Assembly (NCBI GenBank): GCA_051306415.1
Contig: JBPPNE010000043.1
Coordinates: 1 to 13,666, forward strand
DNA length: 13,666 bases
Source: CBDDRG01 sp051306415
GTDB lineage: Bacteria > Pseudomonadota > Gammaproteobacteria > Pseudomonadales > Porticoccaceae
Direction: 5' to 3'
Within the stretch, counting starts at the first letter, position 1. Each line of letters begins with the position of its first letter. The translations under genes were made by a program, and so were the position numbers. The notes under the pieces are model-generated. The model did not search any database and had not been told where the DNA came from. It worked only from the letters and a program-made list of their open reading frames with translations. Shown here piece after piece: positions 1 to 7,110 of the stretch.

Positions 1-1133
1 GACAGCTGGGCAAAGCGCTGCAAGTGGTAGCGCTCGTCGCCGAACAACTGCTGCAGCGTCCGCGCGCGCTTCAGGTAGAAACCGATATCGAATTCGTCGG
101 TCATGCCGATGCCGCCGTGGAGTTGCACCGACTCGTTGGTCGCGAGTTCAGCGACCGCGCTGGCCTTCGCCTTGGCGACGCTGACCAGCCGCAGCGCCTC
201 GGGGCTCTGGTCATCGAGCGCTTGCAGGGCTTTCAGCGCAACCGATTTCACCAGCTCGATCTCGCTGAACAAATGGGCGGCGCGATGCTGAAGCGCCTGG
301 AAGGTACCGATGATGACGCCGAACTGCTTGCGCTCTTTCAAGTACTGCACGGTGCGCTCTAGCACCTCCTCGGCAATGCCCTGGAGTTCGGCCGCAACAT
401 GGGCATTGCCGACAGCGAGAATCTGCTCGACTACCGGCCCGGCGGCGTCGACCTCGCCGAGCAGCGCATCGCTGCCGACGGCAGCGTCATTGAAGTGAAC
501 GCTGGCCCAGTTGCGGGTGTCGGCCATCACCACCCGCTCAACGACAACGCCGGTCTGATGTGCATCCACCAGAAACAACGAGATGCCGCGCGGCTCGCCC
601 GCCTTGCCCGCGGTTCGCGCAGCCACGACGAGCTGATCGGCCACATGGCCATCGACAACAAAGTGTTTGCTGCCATTGAGTACATAGCCGGCGCCATTTT
701 TTTGCGCTGGCAACGCGATATCGACGAGGTCGTGATGGCGGCCGCCCTCGTCCACGGCGAACGCCAGCAATTGCCGGCCCTCGACAATCGCTGGTAACAG
801 AGCTTTTTTCTGCGCCTCGCTGCCGGCGAGAGCGATGGCGGTAGCGCCGAGGATGGCCGTGGCGTACAGCGGCGAGGCGGTCAGCGTGCGCCCGCCTTCC
901 TTCATGATCTGGCCCATACCGACGTGACCGAAGTCGAGCCCGCCAAAGTCTTCACTGATCAGAATGCCCGGCCAGCCGAGCTCGATGATCTGCTGCCACA
1001 ACGGGCGGGAAAAGCCCAATGCGTCGCGGTCATCGCGCAGTTTGCGCAGCGCGGCGACCGGTGCGTGCTCCTGCAGGAAGCCGCGGGCGGACTCCCTGAG
1101 CATCTGTTGTTCTTCGTTGAGTACCAATGCCAT
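1..1133 (-). CDS. acyl-CoA dehydrogenase family protein lacking the catalytic Glu (partial, C-terminus off the window)
   Basis: This is an FAD-dependent acyl-CoA dehydrogenase fold protein. 377 residues are visible and the frame runs off the left edge without a stop. Family proteins are about 380 residues, so little is missing. It starts MALVLNEEQQMLRESARGFL at the ATG ending at 1133, with an AGGGG Shine-Dalgarno about 9 nt upstream. Family landmarks are the N-terminal helical domain, ERKQFGVIIGTFQALQHRAA (the RxxFGxxIxxFQxxQH signature of the C-terminal helical domain) and LHGGIGMTDEF near the end. The catalytic Glu is absent at both known places. The isovaleryl/long-chain position (helix G) reads VGNAHV, with Gly where Glu is expected. 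The medium-chain position reads QLFGDE where the family has IYEGT. It lies 70 bp downstream of another acyl-CoA dehydrogenase in the same direction, so the two probably form one operon and a heteromeric enzyme in which this is the non-catalytic subunit. Membership in the family is certain; the subunit role is inferred. Confidence 0.93.
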   Translation of the reverse strand, partial: MALVLNEEQQMLRESARGFLQEHAPVAALRKLRDDRDALGFSRPLWQQIIELGWPGILISEDFGGLDFGHVGMGQIMKEGGRTLTASPLYATAILGATAIALAGSEAQKKALLPAIVEGRQLLAFAVDEGGRHHDLVDIALPAQKNGAGYVLNGSKHFVVDGHVADQLVVAARTAGKAGEPRGISLFLVDAHQTGVVVERVVMADTRNWASVHFNDAAVGSDALLGEVDAAGPVVEQILAVGNAHVAAELQGIAEEVLERTVQYLKERKQFGVIIGTFQALQHRAAHLFSEIELVKSVALKALQALDDQSPEALRLVSVAKAKASAVAELATNESVQLHGGIGMTDEFDIGFYLKRARTLQQLFGDERYHLQRFAQL

Positions 1134-1203
1134 CGTCAAAAACCCCTGTACTTTGCCTGTCGAGCGGCGCTGCCGGCCCCGATCTGGCTGTATTTATCGG
1201 CGG

Positions 1204-2397
1204 TCAGCCGAGACCGAGAATGCGCTTGCTGATGATGTTCAGCTGCACTTCGGAGGTGCCGCCCTCGATCGTGTTGCCCTTGGTGCGCAGCCACTGGCTC
1301 GCCATCAGGCCATCGCGGAACGCTTCGCCCTCCCACCCCAGCGCGGTCATGCCGTGGATGCCGAGCATCAGTTCGTGGCGGCGCTTGTTGATCTCGGTGC
1401 CGGCGTATTTGAGCATCGACGACGCCGCGCCCGTGCCCTGGCCAGCGGTAGCTTCGTCGTTGATGCGTTCGGCGGTGAGCTCAAATGCTTTGGAATCGAT
1501 TTCCCAGCGTGCAATATCCGCCCGCAGCACGCCGTCGCTCAATACGCCATTGCCATTCCCCGCCAGGTTGCGTCCCACCGCGTCGAGCGCGTATTCGTGC
1601 AGGGTTTTGGTGCTGGCCGAGGTCTGGCCCATGTTGCCAATCATCTCCCGCTCGTGAGTGAGCAGGTATTTAGCGTAGTCCCAGCCCTTGTTGACCTCGC
1701 CGACGACCTGGGCTTTTTCGACGCGGACATTGTCGAGAAAGGTTTCGCAGAATGGCGATTTGCCGGAAATCAGCCGGATCGGCTTGGTGGTCACCCCCGG
1801 CGTCGTCATGTCGAACAGCACCAAGCTGATGCCCAGGTGCTTGGGCGCATTGAAATCGGTGCGCACCAGGCAGAACATCCAGTCGGCGCGATCGGCGTAG
1901 GAGGTCCAGATCTTCTGGCCATTGACGATGAAGTGATCGCCGCTATCCTCGGCGCGCGCCTGCAGGCTGGCGAGATCGGAGCCCGCATTGGGCTCGCTGT
2001 AACCCTGGCACCACCAGATCTTGCCTTTGACGATATTGGGGATGTGCTGGTGTTTGAGCGCCTCGGAGCCGTACTTCAGAATCGCCGGGCCGATCATCGA
2101 CAGGCCCATGCTGAACAGCGGCACGCGGGCATCGAGACGGTACATCTCCTCGCGGAGGATCTTGGTCTCCTCCTTGCCGAGACCGCCGCCACCGTACGCG
2201 GCGGGCCAGTCGGGCGCGGTCCAGCCACGCTCGGCCATGCGCTCAAGCCAGAGTTTCTGGTCGTCGCTGATGAACTTCCACTTAGTACCGCCCCAGCAAC
2301 GGTCCTCGAATTCCTCGACCGGGTCGCGCATCGACGGCGGACAATTGGCTTCGAGCCAGGCCCGCGTTTGCAGTCGGAACAGCTCCAGGTCACTCAT
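1204..2397 (-). CDS. acyl-CoA dehydrogenase, probable catalytic subunit
   Basis: This is an acyl-CoA dehydrogenase of 397 residues from the ATG at 2397 (MSDLELFRLQTRAWLEANCP). A GTG at 2406 would add three residues. The ATG is preferred because GGGG lies 8 nt upstream. The protein has the flavin/substrate-binding middle domain with WWCQGYSEPNAGSDLASLQ and GQKIWTSYADRADW, then the C-terminal helical domain ending IEGGTSEVQLNIISKRILGLG. The base is likely the Glu in LLTHEREMIG (about residue 249), which aligns with the helix-G catalytic Glu of isovaleryl- and long-chain dehydrogenases. The medium-chain position is Gly within IEGGTSE. Length, motif pattern and adjacency to a Glu-less paralogue resemble the FadE26/27 and FadE28/29 (ChsE) pairs of actinobacterial steroid side-chain oxidation. 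The substrate is not determinable here; a bulky acyl-CoA is a reasonable guess. It is read from a candidate promoter in the parC-proximal gap. Confidence 0.95.
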   Translation of the reverse strand: MSDLELFRLQTRAWLEANCPPSMRDPVEEFEDRCWGGTKWKFISDDQKLWLERMAERGWTAPDWPAAYGGGGLGKEETKILREEMYRLDARVPLFSMGLSMIGPAILKYGSEALKHQHIPNIVKGKIWWCQGYSEPNAGSDLASLQARAEDSGDHFIVNGQKIWTSYADRADWMFCLVRTDFNAPKHLGISLVLFDMTTPGVTTKPIRLISGKSPFCETFLDNVRVEKAQVVGEVNKGWDYAKYLLTHEREMIGNMGQTSASTKTLHEYALDAVGRNLAGNGNGVLSDGVLRADIARWEIDSKAFELTAERINDEATAGQGTGAASSMLKYAGTEINKRRHELMLGIHGMTALGWEGEAFRDGLMASQWLRTKGNTIEGGTSEVQLNIISKRILGLG

Positions 2398-2505
2398 ACT
2401 CCACACCCCATGATTCTGGATTCTTGTCTGCTAACGCGACTGTGCCCGCATCGCCGCGAATCACCCACGGGCACCGGTACGACAGTCAAAAAATGAGCGT
2501 GGGCC

Positions 2506-2534
2506 ACTATAGTTTAACTCCGGGTAGCGGTAAA
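2506..2534 (-). promoter_or_regulatory. candidate sigma70 promoter for the acyl-CoA dehydrogenase pair
   Basis: On the minus strand, TTTACC (2534-2529; 4 of 6 matches to TTGACA) is followed after exactly 17 bp by TATAGT (2511-2506; 5 of 6 matches to TATAAT). Transcription would start near 2499 and give a leader of about 100 nt before the ATG at 2397. The -35 overlaps the base of the hairpin that follows parC, so termination and new initiation would sit back to back. This is read by eye and not tested. Confidence 0.4.
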
Positions 2535-2556
2535 CCGGCGCCTGTGGCCGGCCGGT
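2532..2556 (-). terminator. terminator-like hairpin after parC
   Basis: Immediately after the parC stop, the minus strand reads ACCGGC, a 2-nt bulge, GCC, loop ACA, then GGCGCCGGT and TTT. This gives nine GC-rich base pairs with one bulge and a short T tract. The U tail is weak for an intrinsic terminator, so efficiency is doubtful, but position and orientation are right. Confidence 0.4.
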
Positions 2557-2557
2557 A

Positions 2558-4813
2558 TCAGTCTTTCACCTCGATGCGATCGATGTTCTGGAAGCCTCGC
2601 GGCAGCTTGTTGCCGCGCCGTCCGCGCTCGCCCAGGTAGTGCTCAAGATCCGTCCTTTTGAGCGCCAGATGGCGCTTGCCGGCGTAGGCCAGCAACTGCC
2701 GACCCGGACCCACGACCGCTAGGCCGACGAGGAATTCTTCTCGCGCTTGGAGCCGCGCGGCGGGAATATTGACGATGCGGTGACCCTTGCCACGAGCCAG
2801 TAGCGGCAGCTCTGAGAGCGGGAATGCCAGCATCCGGCCCTCGCTGCTCACCGCCACCACCAGACAGTTCTCCGTGCCCTCACCCGCCGGAACCAGTATC
2901 GGGACCAACACGCTGCCGCCCCTGGGAATGCTGATAACCGCCTTGCCCGCGCGATTCTTGCCGTGCAGGTCGCCGAGCCGGGCGACAAAACCGTAGCCGG
3001 CATCGGTGGCAAGCAGTACCTGTTGGCCGTCGTCGCCAAGCAGCAGGCCGACAAAGTTCGCCCCGGACGGCGGATTGAGGCGGCCGGTGACCGGCTCGCC
3101 CTGGCCCCGCGCCGAGGGCAGCGCGTGCACCGCGAGACTGTAGGCGCGGCCGGTGGAATCGAGCAGCAGCGCCTGCTGATTGCTGCGCCCGCGCACTGCC
3201 GCCAGCAGGCTGTCGCCCGCCTTGTAAGTGAGGCTGGTGGGGTCGATGTCGTGGCCGCGCGCGGCGCGAATCCAGCCCTTCTCCGACAGCACCACGGTGA
3301 CGGGCTCGGCGGAGGTGAGCTCAGACTCGCTGAAGGCACGCGCTTCCGGTCGCTGTACCAGCGGCGAGCGGCGGGCATCGCCGTGTTCGGCGGCAATGGC
3401 TTCCAGCTCCTTGCGCACGAGTGTTTGCAAGCGCTTCGGCGAGCCCAGAATGCCCTGCAGCTGGTCGCGCTCGGCGCCCAGCTCCTTCTGCTCGGCGCGA
3501 ATGCGCACTTCTTCCAATCGCGCCAGGTGGCGCAGACGCAGATCGAGAATGGCATCGGCCTGCAGCTCGCTGAGCCCGAAGCGGCGCATCAGCTCCGCCT
3601 TGGGGTCATCCTCGTTGCGGATGATCGCGATGACTTCGTCCAGATTCAGAAACGCGATCAACAGACCATCGAGAATATGCAGCCGCGCGAGCACTTTCTC
3701 CAGCCGGAATTCCAGCCGCCGGCGCACGGTGGCGACGCGAAAGCCCAGCCATTCGCCGAGCACGACATTCAGCGGCCTGACCGCAGGGCGGCCATTGAGG
3801 CCGATCATGTTGAGGTTGACTCGCTGGCTGCGCTCCAGATCCGTGGTCGCGAACAGGTGGCTCATCAGCGCCTCGAAATCGACGCGGTTCGAGCGCGGCA
3901 CGATGACCAGCCGGGTCGGGCTCTCGTGGTCGGATTCATCGCGCAGGTCCGCCACCATGGGCAGTTTTTTCGCCTGCATCTGCGCGGCGATCTGCTCCAG
4001 CACCCGCGCCGGCGAGGTCTGGTGGGGCAACGCGCTGACCACGATGTCGCCGTCCTCGCAGCTCCAGACCGCGCGCATGCGCACCGAGCCGCGCCCACTC
4101 TGATAGATGCCGACCAACTCCTCGCGCGGGGTGATGATCTCGGCGTCGGTGGGATAATCCGGCCCCTGGATGTACTCGCACAGCTCCGCCGCCGTCGCTT
4201 TGGGTTGCTCCATCAGGTGAACACAGGCGAGTACCAGCTCGCGCAGATTGTGCGGCGGAATATCCGTGGCCATGCCCACCGCGATCCCGGTGCCGCCGTT
4301 CAGCAACACATGGGGCACCTGCGCCGGCAGCAGTTCCGGCTCGTCGAGAGTGCCATCGAAATTCGGCTTCCAGTTCACCGTGCCCTGGCCGAGCTCGCCC
4401 AGCAGCAGATCGGCAAACGCGGTCAGCCGCGACTCGGTGTAGCGCATCGCCGCGAAGGATTTGGGATCGTCCGGCGAACCCCAGTTGCCCTGGCCATCGA
4501 CGAGGGGATAGCGATACGAGAACGGCTGCGCCATCAGCACCATGGCTTCGTAACAGGCGCTATCGCCGTGGGGGTGAAACTTGCCGATCACATCGCCGAC
4601 CGTGCGCGCCGATTTTTTGTGCTTGGCGGTGGCGCGCAGGCCCAGCTCGCTCATCGCATAGATGATGCGCCGCTGCACCGGCTTCAGGCCGTCGCCAATG
4701 TGCGGTAGCGCGCGGTCGAGAATCACGTACATGGAATAATCCAGATACGCTTTCTCGGCGTACTCGCGCAGCGGCGTGGTTTCCTGGGGGTCGATCAGAG
4801 TATCCATGGCCAT
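2558..4813 (-). CDS. parC: DNA topoisomerase IV subunit A
   Basis: This is the ATP-dependent type IIA topoisomerase subunit that breaks and rejoins DNA and decatenates chromosomes with ParE. It has 751 residues, essentially the E. coli ParC length (752). The N-terminal breakage-reunion domain starts LREYAEKAYLDYSMYVILDR. The active-site tyrosine is Y125 in AAMRYTESRL. The quinolone region GKFHPHGDSACYEAM carries Ser85 and Glu89, the equivalents of E. coli S80 and E84, so no classic target-site resistance change is present. From about residue 500 a C-terminal beta-pinwheel DNA-wrapping domain follows (VVLSEKGWIRAARGHD, and later repeats such as VVAVSSEGRMLAFPLSEL). This domain layout and the lack of the long GyrA tail favour ParC over GyrA. 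Two in-frame ATGs (4813, 4807) are both without an obvious Shine-Dalgarno; the first is taken. The usual partner parE is not adjacent: upstream lies a 281-bp gap and then a glycosyltransferase. Confidence 0.97.
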   Translation of the reverse strand: MAMDTLIDPQETTPLREYAEKAYLDYSMYVILDRALPHIGDGLKPVQRRIIYAMSELGLRATAKHKKSARTVGDVIGKFHPHGDSACYEAMVLMAQPFSYRYPLVDGQGNWGSPDDPKSFAAMRYTESRLTAFADLLLGELGQGTVNWKPNFDGTLDEPELLPAQVPHVLLNGGTGIAVGMATDIPPHNLRELVLACVHLMEQPKATAAELCEYIQGPDYPTDAEIITPREELVGIYQSGRGSVRMRAVWSCEDGDIVVSALPHQTSPARVLEQIAAQMQAKKLPMVADLRDESDHESPTRLVIVPRSNRVDFEALMSHLFATTDLERSQRVNLNMIGLNGRPAVRPLNVVLGEWLGFRVATVRRRLEFRLEKVLARLHILDGLLIAFLNLDEVIAIIRNEDDPKAELMRRFGLSELQADAILDLRLRHLARLEEVRIRAEQKELGAERDQLQGILGSPKRLQTLVRKELEAIAAEHGDARRSPLVQRPEARAFSESELTSAEPVTVVLSEKGWIRAARGHDIDPTSLTYKAGDSLLAAVRGRSNQQALLLDSTGRAYSLAVHALPSARGQGEPVTGRLNPPSGANFVGLLLGDDGQQVLLATDAGYGFVARLGDLHGKNRAGKAVISIPRGGSVLVPILVPAGEGTENCLVVAVSSEGRMLAFPLSELPLLARGKGHRIVNIPAARLQAREEFLVGLAVVGPGRQLLAYAGKRHLALKRTDLEHYLGERGRRGNKLPRGFQNIDRIEVKD

Positions 4814-4859
4814 AGAATAATTTTCAGCGTGTGTTCAATCCGGTTTCATTTACGCGCTA

Positions 4860-4931
4860 CAGCTTGAACTCGCTCAAGGGAACCGTTGTGGCCGTGATTC
4901 GATCACTGGGTCGCCCGGTCGTTTCAAGCTG
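4860..4931. repeat. nested inverted repeat in the gap upstream of parC
   Basis: The 281-bp gap 4814-5094 holds no convincing gene. Within it, CAGCTTGAA (4860-4868) and TTCAAGCTG (4923-4931) are perfect 9-bp inverted copies 54 nt apart. They enclose a second perfect hairpin, GTGAT-TCG-ATCAC (4894-4906). The arrangement could fold as a structured 5' leader of the parC transcript, a small RNA, or be the footprint of a small lost element. No clear -10/-35 pair for parC was seen in this gap. Confidence 0.4.
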
Positions 4932-5094
4932 CCCGCGGCATGTTAGCCACTATCCCGCAACATGTGGAGAAGGAGTATCGCCACCCATCATCGACCGATA
5001 GGCAGTGTACGCTGGGGCGACGGCAAGTGACTCCTAGCGACCACCGAACTTGACCTTTTTAAGCTTGGGCCTGACCACCACTGTACTGGCCAGC

Positions 5095-5790
5095 TTATCG
5101 TGCCAACCTTTCAGCAAGCATCAGAGAAAGCATCTCTCTATTCTGGCGAACAAGCGCCGGTAGGCTCATGACATGAAGAATATCACCGATCATCTTTGCA
5201 TCACCCACAATGCCCTGAATGACCCCAAACTTCCGCGCTTTTACCGGACTGACAACCTTGTCCCACCACACCACAGCGAGACGACACTGCTCCTGGATGA
5301 TAAGACGATTCATATAGACCTCGAGCGCAAAACCCGGAAGCCGAGCGATCTCCCCGGCGCAACCGAGCAACAACGACCGCGGCACCACGCGCTCCCCGGA
5401 AATATAGTCAAGACCGATGAGCCGGGAGATCAGCAAGCTGTTCTTGCGAAGACTGATGGATACGTCGGCCCGCTTCTCTAAAACCGGCTCTAGAAGCGCG
5501 GTAATATCACCGGCCTCGATACCAAGAAGATCCGCGTCAAGGAGCAGCAGCACGTCGTTTTGTGCCGCGAGAATCCCGCGGGCGAGAGCAGCGCTTTTCC
5601 CGTTATTTTTCTCCGAGATTAAAACCGTTACGCCCTCGTAGCTCTGCGCGAGAGTGGCTGTCCCATCGTTTGAACCATCATCGATGACAATAATTTCATC
5701 AACCAGTGGATGATCTCTCAGCGCTGCGAGTACGCCGCCAATGCGGGGCGCTTCGTTATAGGCGCAAATAAGACACGAGACTTTTACCAT
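5095..5790 (-). CDS. glycosyltransferase family 2 protein
   Basis: This is a 231-residue GT-A fold, probably metal-dependent, glycosyltransferase. The nucleotide-sugar binding start is VSCLICAYNEAPRIGGVL (residues 4-21). IIVIDDGSNDGT (33-44) is the family 2 DDGS motif, NNGKSAAL (62-69) follows, and LLLLDADLLG (81-90) holds the DxD-type metal/nucleotide site. A distinctive downstream block, DYISGERVVPRSLL (128-141) and FALEVYMN, marks a short subfamily without transmembrane anchors, so the enzyme is probably cytosolic or peripheral to the membrane. Donor and acceptor cannot be inferred. The Shine-Dalgarno is weak. It is transcribed in the same direction as its neighbours but separated from both by gaps (281 bp to parC, 148 bp to the sulfotransferase). 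Base composition is lower: 5281-5340 is 50% G+C, against about 70% in a sample of recG. This suggests later acquisition. Confidence 0.88.
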   Translation of the reverse strand: MVKVSCLICAYNEAPRIGGVLAALRDHPLVDEIIVIDDGSNDGTATLAQSYEGVTVLISEKNNGKSAALARGILAAQNDVLLLLDADLLGIEAGDITALLEPVLEKRADVSISLRKNSLLISRLIGLDYISGERVVPRSLLLGCAGEIARLPGFALEVYMNRLIIQEQCRLAVVWWDKVVSPVKARKFGVIQGIVGDAKMIGDILHVMSLPALVRQNREMLSLMLAERLAR

Positions 5791-5826
5791 AGGCCAAGCC
5801 TACTGACAAAAAACCAAAGGGAGCGT

Positions 5827-5848
5827 AAAAAAACGGGGAGCCAAGCTC
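5827..5848 (-). terminator. weak terminator-like hairpin between the sulfotransferase and glycosyltransferase genes
   Basis: On the minus strand GAGC-TTG-GCTC (5848-5838) is followed by CCCG and then seven T. The T tract is good, but the stem is only 4 bp and stands 4 nt away from it. It would separate the sulfotransferase transcript from the glycosyltransferase. Confidence 0.25.
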
Positions 5849-5915
5849 ACATCGTTTTCCGCAATCTGGATCACCGCTCTATTTCCGTTGGCTTGAGGTT
5901 TGCCCGAGGATTGGT

Positions 5916-5941
5916 CGCTCAGCACCGCTCAGCACCGCTCA
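5916..5941. repeat. 10-bp tandem repeat over the sulfotransferase stop codon
   Basis: The unit CGCTCAGCAC occurs twice in full (5916-5925, 5926-5935) and again for six bases, ending at 5941. The last partial unit contains the TGA stop of the sulfotransferase. Such a short array arises by slippage; variation in copy number would leave the protein intact because the full units are downstream of the stop. Confidence 0.7.
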
Positions 5942-6865
5942 CGCCAGCGGACCACCCTGTTCCAGCCATTTCGCACAATCCGGCGTCAGTGTGCGGGCGA
6001 TGGCGGCGTCGCACTCTTTCAGCTCTGCCGCGCTGAGCACATCCTTCCAGCGGCCATTGGTGCCCTTGTGGATGAACGACTGGGCGCCGCCGGCGAAAAT
6101 CCGGTCGATGCTCGGCAGCAACTGCTCGGCGTTGGCTTTCATGGTTTCAAAGCTGGCCTGCTCGACCAGGCTCGACCACAGGGCTTCCGGCACCGGGATA
6201 TCGAGGAACTCCGCCACCTTGCGCATCTCGCCCGCTAGATCCTTGCTGAGGTCGTTGAAATGGACGAGATAGATATTGGGCAGGTGGCGGTAATCCCACC
6301 AGCTCTGGACGAAATGCAGGTGCGACCAGAATGGGTAGCCGTCGCTCTCCCAGGGAAAGTTGCCCTTGTTGATCCAGTCGTGCCAGAGCGCGTGAATATC
6401 CGGGTACAGCGGCGGGAAGGGTTCGCCGACCCGGCCCGGCGTGTTGTTGAGCGCCTCGATGAAGCCCTCGGTGTAGTTGGAGGTGTGGTTCCACAGCGAC
6501 ATGAAGACGTCGCGGACATCGCGGCCGACCACGATGTATTTCATCCGCGGGTGATAGGTGAGGCCGTCGAGGGCGGTGTGGGTCTTCATGAACCGCCGGT
6601 GGGTCTGCGCCTCTAGGTCGGCGACAACCTTTTCCAGCGGCATGATGCGCATATCGACCCAGGCGGAGATGTCGTGAAACGAACGCTGCGGTGGCTGGTC
6701 CTGAAAAATCAGCAGCGCGACGATGCGCTGCATCCAGGTGGTGCCACTCTTCATCGAGGTGCAGATCATGATGTCGTCGTCGCGAATCTTGACGCTGTCC
6801 CAGCGGGTGCTGTCGAAGTGGTGAAACTGATAGTTACGGGTGCGCACCGGGAACTGGTCCGTCAT
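5939..6865 (-). CDS. PAPS-dependent sulfotransferase (copy 1)
   Basis: This is a cytosolic sulfotransferase-fold protein of 308 residues that would transfer sulfate from PAPS to a hydroxyl or amine. The ATG at 6865 is chosen because GGAGGAG lies 8 nt upstream and homology begins just after it. Longer in-frame extensions toward 7015 have no family similarity. The PAPS 5'-phosphosulfate loop is KSGTTW (39-44). The catalytic-type His is H96 in MKTHTALDG. The 3'-phosphate site is R115 with S123 in GRDVRDVFMSLWNH, the usual R-x7-S spacing. The C-terminal PAPS signature is IHKGTNGRWKDVLS, matching RKGxxGDWK. No signal peptide or membrane segment is seen. The acceptor is unknown. It is divergent from the flavin monooxygenase across 245 bp, and a paralogue lies at 11924-12853. 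Confidence 0.93.
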   Translation of the reverse strand: MTDQFPVRTRNYQFHHFDSTRWDSVKIRDDDIMICTSMKSGTTWMQRIVALLIFQDQPPQRSFHDISAWVDMRIMPLEKVVADLEAQTHRRFMKTHTALDGLTYHPRMKYIVVGRDVRDVFMSLWNHTSNYTEGFIEALNNTPGRVGEPFPPLYPDIHALWHDWINKGNFPWESDGYPFWSHLHFVQSWWDYRHLPNIYLVHFNDLSKDLAGEMRKVAEFLDIPVPEALWSSLVEQASFETMKANAEQLLPSIDRIFAGGAQSFIHKGTNGRWKDVLSAAELKECDAAIARTLTPDCAKWLEQGGPLA

Positions 6866-7021
6866 GCTAATTTCTCCTCCGGGATGGCCCGAATGGTCGA
6901 GGATGGGTATGGTTGTGCGGGCATGATACTCCGATCCTTTAAAGTGACGCATCATCGTGGCGGCTGGAAATCGGCTACCATGGTGCGGGCGGAAGATCGC
7001 AAAAACCCCAACCACCCATGA

Positions 7022-7073
7022 CTGGATACGAGAACGCGATACAGGAGTCCGACGCCTGGATACGACACTCGTA
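7022..7073. promoter_or_regulatory. candidate operator: direct repeat plus short palindrome between divergent genes
   Basis: The 245-bp gap 6866-7110 between the sulfotransferase and monooxygenase must hold both promoters. CTGGATACGA occurs at 7022-7031 and again at 7056-7065, 34 bp apart (about three helical turns). The second copy runs into the perfect inverted repeat TACGA-CAC-TCGTA (7061-7073). This is a plausible regulator-binding site just upstream of the monooxygenase. No regulator gene is in the window and no convincing -10/-35 pair was found. Confidence 0.3.
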
Positions 7074-7110
7074 AACGGTAATCGAGAAAGATAATAGCGG
7101 AGACATGAGT

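Noticed and set aside
964..4708. Very long plus-strand open frames (964-2496 and 2963-4708) opposite the dehydrogenase and parC genes
   Set aside because: They are antisense to genes with intact family motifs, have no recognisable domains, and arise from the high GC at third codon positions.
6866..7015. A 50-residue N-terminal extension of the first sulfotransferase
   Set aside because: A near-perfect GGAGGAG lies 8 nt before the internal ATG at 6865, and the extension has no similarity to the family.
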